From assembly GCA_964576475.1 (NCBI GenBank), contig CAZNVG010000006.1, forward strand, positions 1-43,334: DNA of 43,334 bases, in the 5' to 3' direction. Source of the stretch: CAZNVG01 sp964576475. Lineage in GTDB: Bacteria; Patescibacteriota; Saccharimonadia; Saccharimonadales; CAZNVG01. Numbering within the stretch: position 1 is the stretch's first letter; the number at the start of each line of letters is the position of its first letter. Below, in pieces: positions 40,248-43,334 of the stretch. The notes below the pieces were generated by a model, which was given only the letters and a program-made list of their open reading frames with translations, searched no databases and had not been told where the DNA came from. The translations under genes were made by a program, and so were the position numbers.

Positions 40248-40277
40248 AACACTATTGTTTTAGCGGTGCTGCTGCAC

Positions 40278-40326
40278 TACAATACCTAAATCATAAGCAT
40301 TGCATGACTTGGTTAAGTTAAAGGGG
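40278..40326 (+). promoter_or_regulatory. -10 and Shine-Dalgarno of the 40340 gene
   Basis: TACAAT (40278-40283) and AAGGGG (40321-40326); the latter is a rather distant 13 nt from ATG 40340. Confidence 0.4.
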
Positions 40327-40339
40327 TTAAAAAAACACA

Positions 40340-41407
40340 ATGGCTGGATCGACCGTAGAACTCAACGGAAAATTGTACGACGCAAAAACAGGTCAACCTA
40401 TAGCTCGGTCTACTCCAAAAGACACTCCGAAACCAGCAGTTGCACGAACTAATACGGGTGGATTTATCGACGGTGTGCGCAGAGTTAAGGGAAGCAAACC
40501 TCAGCTAATGGGTACTATGCGAGCGGCAGCCAAGCAAGTTGCACAAACCGCCAAAAAGCCAATTTCTCGACCATCAACTTCCGCACAAAAGGTACACAAG
40601 CGACAACAAAAGGCGACTGTACTACTACGACGAGCCGTCAAGCCGCCGGCCAAGAAGCCAGCGATTCAAGCAGTCGCTGCACCAGTTGCAGCCAAACCTA
40701 AGGCCTCGCCATTACATGAACGCGCTAAGCAGATTCAGAAAAGCGAGAGAATTAGTCGTTTTGGCGCAGTTCGTAAACCTCTTGCGCCAATTAAGCGCGA
40801 GGAAGCTGTCAGTGAGACGAAGACAGTAGCCAAGCGACCAGTTGAAACAGTAGCGACCCGAAAGGCGCCTGTTCCAAGCCGCAAGGAACAGCTGCTCGCC
40901 GAAGGACTCGCAAAAGCGCAGTCACATCACGAACATTCACCGAAAACAAAGTCTAAGAAACGAGCATGGCACTTTGTTGTCACATCAGTAGCCGGTTTGC
41001 TCGTTATTGGTTATGTTGTCTATCTGCAATTGCCAAATATGGCTATGAAAGTTGCAGCAGCAAAAGCAGGCTTTTCTGCAAACCTTCCAAGCTATAACCC
41101 TGGAGGTTTTCGACTGAAAGGACCAATTAGCTACAGCCCAGGCCAAATCACCATAGGTTATCGTTCGAACACTGATGATCGTGAATATAACATTACACAG
41201 AAGAAATCTAGCTGGGACAGCGAGAGCTTGCTGAGTAACGTTGTTACCGAAAAACCTGATTACCAGACATACCGTGATCACGGCCTTACTATTTATGTAT
41301 ACGGTGGCAGTAATGCTACTTGGGTCAACAGCGGTGTTTGGTACACCATTGACGGAAGTTCACAGCTTTCAGCGCAGCAAATTGTCAAAATTGCTGCCAG
41401 CATGTAG
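40340..41407 (+). CDS. Membrane protein with basic disordered N-terminus and DUF4367-like outer domain
   Basis: 355 residues: residues 1-205 are Lys/Ala/Pro-rich, low-complexity and cytoplasmic, ending in KTKSKKRAW; one membrane segment (211-229); an outer domain (240-355) with YRDHGLTIYVYGG and WVNSGVWYTIDG, which looks like DUF4367. The basic half could bind nucleic acid or acidic partners at the inner membrane face (inference). Function unknown. Confidence 0.7.
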   Translation: MAGSTVELNGKLYDAKTGQPIARSTPKDTPKPAVARTNTGGFIDGVRRVKGSKPQLMGTMRAAAKQVAQTAKKPISRPSTSAQKVHKRQQKATVLLRRAVKPPAKKPAIQAVAAPVAAKPKASPLHERAKQIQKSERISRFGAVRKPLAPIKREEAVSETKTVAKRPVETVATRKAPVPSRKEQLLAEGLAKAQSHHEHSPKTKSKKRAWHFVVTSVAGLLVIGYVVYLQLPNMAMKVAAAKAGFSANLPSYNPGGFRLKGPISYSPGQITIGYRSNTDDREYNITQKKSSWDSESLLSNVVTEKPDYQTYRDHGLTIYVYGGSNATWVNSGVWYTIDGSSQLSAQQIVKIAASM

Positions 41408-41424
41408 CGAATGAGTACTAACTT

Positions 41425-41464
41425 TGCTATCATTAGCATAAGCAATTAGTAAGCAAACAAGGGG
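41425..41464 (+). promoter_or_regulatory. Extended -10 and Shine-Dalgarno of the FAD oxidase gene
   Basis: TGC-TATCAT (41425-41433, same as at uvrA) and AAGGGG (41459-41464), 7 nt before GTG 41472. Confidence 0.55.
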
Positions 41465-41471
41465 TTGATGA

Positions 41472-43094
41472 GTGAGTAAAGTAGCCCAGTACCTACAAGA
41501 GCATATCGTTGGTGAAGTAATGACTAGCGCCGATGCTCGTAAATATTTTTCAACAGATGGCAGCGTGTTCGAACTGATGCCACAGATAGTTGTCTATCCG
41601 CGAACCGTTTCGGACGTTCGCAAAGTAGCGCGTTTTACATGGCAGCTTGCCGAGCGGGGCAGAATTCTGCCTATTACAGCACGTGGTAAAGGCACTGATC
41701 AGGGCGGTGGAGCACTTGGTAGCGGCATTATCATGGCGTTTCCTGCCCACATGAATAAACTTGTCACCATTGGTAAAGAAACAACGACCGTACAACCTGG
41801 AATTAACTACGGACGCCTGCAACAAGCACTTCACACGCATAATCGATATTTGCCACCATACCCAAGCTCGATCGACTTCTGTACGATCGGCGGTGCTGTT
41901 GCTAATAACGCAGCTGGCGAGCGTTCCGTTAAATACGGCTCGATTCGTAACTACACAAAGTCACTAGAGGTCGTTCTTGCGAACGGTGAAGTTATCCGCA
42001 CTGGACGACTCAGTAAACGCGAGCTTGGACGCAAAATGGGGCTTACGAGCATGGAAGGCGAAGTCTATCGCCAGCTCGATGCGCTCATCATGGATAACTG
42101 GGAGGCGATTCACACAGCAAAGCTAGATGTAAGCAAAAACTCTGCTGGTTACGACTTAGCAGACGTTAAGCACAAAGACGGCTCATTTGATCTGACTCCG
42201 CTGTTTGTTGGATCTCAAGGAACGCTTGGTATCGTGACTGAAATTGACCTCACTACGGAACCGTATAATCAACAGGCTACCTTGCTGGTTGGTTTCTTTG
42301 ACAGTATGGACAGTGCTGATCGTGCAGTGATGGAGCTGAAAAAGCTAAATCCGTGTGCTTTGGAGTTTATCGACATTAATCTACTAAACTTCCTCGACGA
42401 ACATAATCCCAAGCAGTTAGCTGGATTAGTTGAGAAGCCATATCCGCAAATTGTGCTGCTCGTAGAGTTTGATAACCCAGCACGTATCGAAAAGAAGTTG
42501 GCGAAACGAGCGGCCAAGATTCTTGAGAAGCATGCCATGAGCTACAAATCAGAATCAGACCCCGAGAAGCGAGACGAGCTATGGAAAATTCGTCATTCAG
42601 CCGCTGCCGTAATCTGGCAGACAGTTGGCACTAGTAAAGCGCTACCTATTGTCGAAGACGGCATCGTACCAGTCGAAAAATTCCCCGAGTACATACACAA
42701 CGTTTACAAAATGTTTGAAAAATATGGCGAAAAAATTGCGCTATGGGGACACGCTGGAAACGCGAACATTCACATGCAACCTTTTATTGACCTGTCAAAG
42801 ACTAGCGAGAGACAAAAGGTGTTCAAGATCATAGACGAGTACTACCGAATGGTTATTTCTCTCGGTGGTAGCACGTCTGGCGAACACAGCGATGGCCGGC
42901 TGCGCGCTCCGTATCTAAAAGAACTATATGGTGACGCTATGTACGAAATACTCCAAAAGACAAAGCACATCTTTGATCCGTACGGCACTTTGAATCCAGG
43001 TGTAAAAATTGACGTTAAACTCAAGGACATTGTCCCTTTGCTGCGCACAGAGTATTCGATGGAACATCTGTACGACCACATGCCACGTACGTAA
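41472..43094 (+). CDS. FAD-linked oxidase (GlcD/D-lactate dehydrogenase type)
   Basis: 540 residues in the VAO/PCMH flavoprotein family. The FAD-binding part (about 30-260) shows ITARGKGTDQGGGALGSGI, YPSSIDFCTIGGAVANNAAG and LFVGSQGTLGIVTEI. The FAD-oxidase C domain carries WGHAGNANIHMQPF and SGEHSDGRLRAPYL. Such enzymes oxidise 2-hydroxy acids such as lactate or glycolate and could feed the quinone pool that NDH-2 also uses (inference). The GTG start is fixed by AAGGGG; the ATG 4 nt upstream runs into a stop after three codons. Confidence 0.88.
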   Translation: MSKVAQYLQEHIVGEVMTSADARKYFSTDGSVFELMPQIVVYPRTVSDVRKVARFTWQLAERGRILPITARGKGTDQGGGALGSGIIMAFPAHMNKLVTIGKETTTVQPGINYGRLQQALHTHNRYLPPYPSSIDFCTIGGAVANNAAGERSVKYGSIRNYTKSLEVVLANGEVIRTGRLSKRELGRKMGLTSMEGEVYRQLDALIMDNWEAIHTAKLDVSKNSAGYDLADVKHKDGSFDLTPLFVGSQGTLGIVTEIDLTTEPYNQQATLLVGFFDSMDSADRAVMELKKLNPCALEFIDINLLNFLDEHNPKQLAGLVEKPYPQIVLLVEFDNPARIEKKLAKRAAKILEKHAMSYKSESDPEKRDELWKIRHSAAAVIWQTVGTSKALPIVEDGIVPVEKFPEYIHNVYKMFEKYGEKIALWGHAGNANIHMQPFIDLSKTSERQKVFKIIDEYYRMVISLGGSTSGEHSDGRLRAPYLKELYGDAMYEILQKTKHIFDPYGTLNPGVKIDVKLKDIVPLLRTEYSMEHLYDHMPRT

Positions 43095-43114
43095 ACATTT
43101 AAGTCAGTACAACT

Positions 43115-43147
43115 AAAAAAACACTCTCTGTATAGGGAGTGTTTTTT
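43115..43147. terminator. Bidirectional Rho-independent terminator
   Basis: AAAAAACACTCTC, loop TGTATA, GGGAGTGTTTTTT (one T-G pair). A-run and T-run on either side let it serve both the FAD oxidase gene and the convergent tRNA genes. Confidence 0.9.
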
Positions 43148-43148
43148 A

Positions 43149-43225
43149 TGGTGGGTCGTGAGGGATTCGAACCCCCGACCCCCTCGGTGTAAACGAGGTG
43201 CTCTAGCCAGCTGAGCTAACGACCC
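43149..43225 (-). tRNA. tRNA-Val(TAC)
   Basis: 77 nt with encoded CCA. Acceptor GGGTCGT/ACGACCC, anticodon loop TTTACAC between CCTCG and CGAGG (anticodon TAC), T loop TTCGAAT. It may be co-transcribed with the tRNA-Leu 29 nt upstream. Confidence 0.95.
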
Positions 43226-43254
43226 GGATCGGTACAGATAGTATATCAGGTATA

Positions 43255-43334
43255 TGGTGCGCGAGAGAGGACTTGAACCTCCACGAGCGCAATGCTCACT
43301 AGCCCCTCAAGCTAGCGCGTCTACCAATTCCGCC
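43255..43334 (-). tRNA. tRNA-Leu(GAG), 5' end beyond the window
   Basis: 80 of the expected 88 nt are present. Anticodon loop TTGAGGG between CTAGC and GCTAG (anticodon GAG, reads CUC), long variable arm, encoded CCA (43255-43257). It differs from tRNA-Leu(CAG) at 30090 at only three of the 80 shared positions. Confidence 0.93.

Noticed and set aside
41468..41479. ATG at 41468 as the FAD oxidase start or a leader peptide
   Set aside because: It reads three codons to a stop; too short to be meaningful, and the GTG at 41472 fits the Shine-Dalgarno spacing.
36352..43334. Repeated tRNA-Leu sequence as a CRISPR or repeat array
   Set aside because: The similar blocks are class II tRNA-Leu genes that fold completely; no short regularly spaced repeats were seen anywhere in the window.

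Overview
The window reads as a chromosome segment of a Patescibacteria/CPR bacterium, most likely a Candidatus Saccharibacteria (TM7) relative (inference; no 16S is present). The grounds are very dense packing of short housekeeping genes, a compact UvrC, an alanyl-tRNA synthetase cut down to catalytic and editing parts, and many orphan membrane proteins. TGA is used as a normal stop (ruvX, mltG, ndh, mreB and others), which argues against the recoded Gracilibacteria/Absconditabacteria. Type II NADH dehydrogenase and TrhO would fit an oxygen-exposed lineage.

Layout. 1-420 is the tail of a 2H-phosphoesterase-like gene. 473-8411 holds uvrA, a DedA protein, bL25, a histidine phosphatase, a Crp/Fnr regulator, a 4Fe-4S ferredoxin and an ABC exporter. 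8569-12000 is the most unusual part: trhO, then a long intergenic hairpin (9505-9609), then a strikingly GC-rich four-helix membrane protein gene on the minus strand (9641-10285). This gene faces away from a membrane-anchored amidase/lytic-transglycosylase fusion (10455-11990). The two divergent promoters interlock through one perfect palindrome (10405-10423). 12000-27257 carries uvrC, a nuclease-fold hydrolase, alaS and a small orphan. It continues with the ftsA / baseplate-like / ruvX / mltG cluster, the rmuC-ndh-aminopeptidase P cluster, and a holin-like protein, secG and an anchored peptide-binding protein. 27331-30090 is a run of orphans, AT-rich from about 28260, lying downstream of the 3' end of a tRNA-Leu, with a tiny translated leader (28305-28340). 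30243-43334 has a thermonuclease, glycosyltransferase, membrane glycosidase, smpB, pyrH, exonuclease III, HAD phosphatase and NnrD-like protein. It ends with a sortase, PEGA protein, divergent MreB, a DUF4367-like protein, an FAD oxidase and four tRNAs in all (one at the window edge).

How the parts work together. DNA repair is served by UvrA, UvrC, exonuclease III and RmuC. Envelope growth and division are served by FtsA, MreB-like, MltG, the amidase/transglycosylase, sortase, glycosyltransferase and SecG. Translation quality control is served by SmpB, AlaRS, RuvX, TrhO and bL25.

A window-wide regularity stands out. Many first-in-transcript genes have a -10 hexamer exactly 6, 7 or 10 nt before the start codon and no Shine-Dalgarno sequence, so they should make leaderless or near-leaderless mRNAs. 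Genes with longer leaders or inside operons use Shine-Dalgarno sequences or stop/start overlaps. All functional calls come from reading the sequence by eye; no database search was run.
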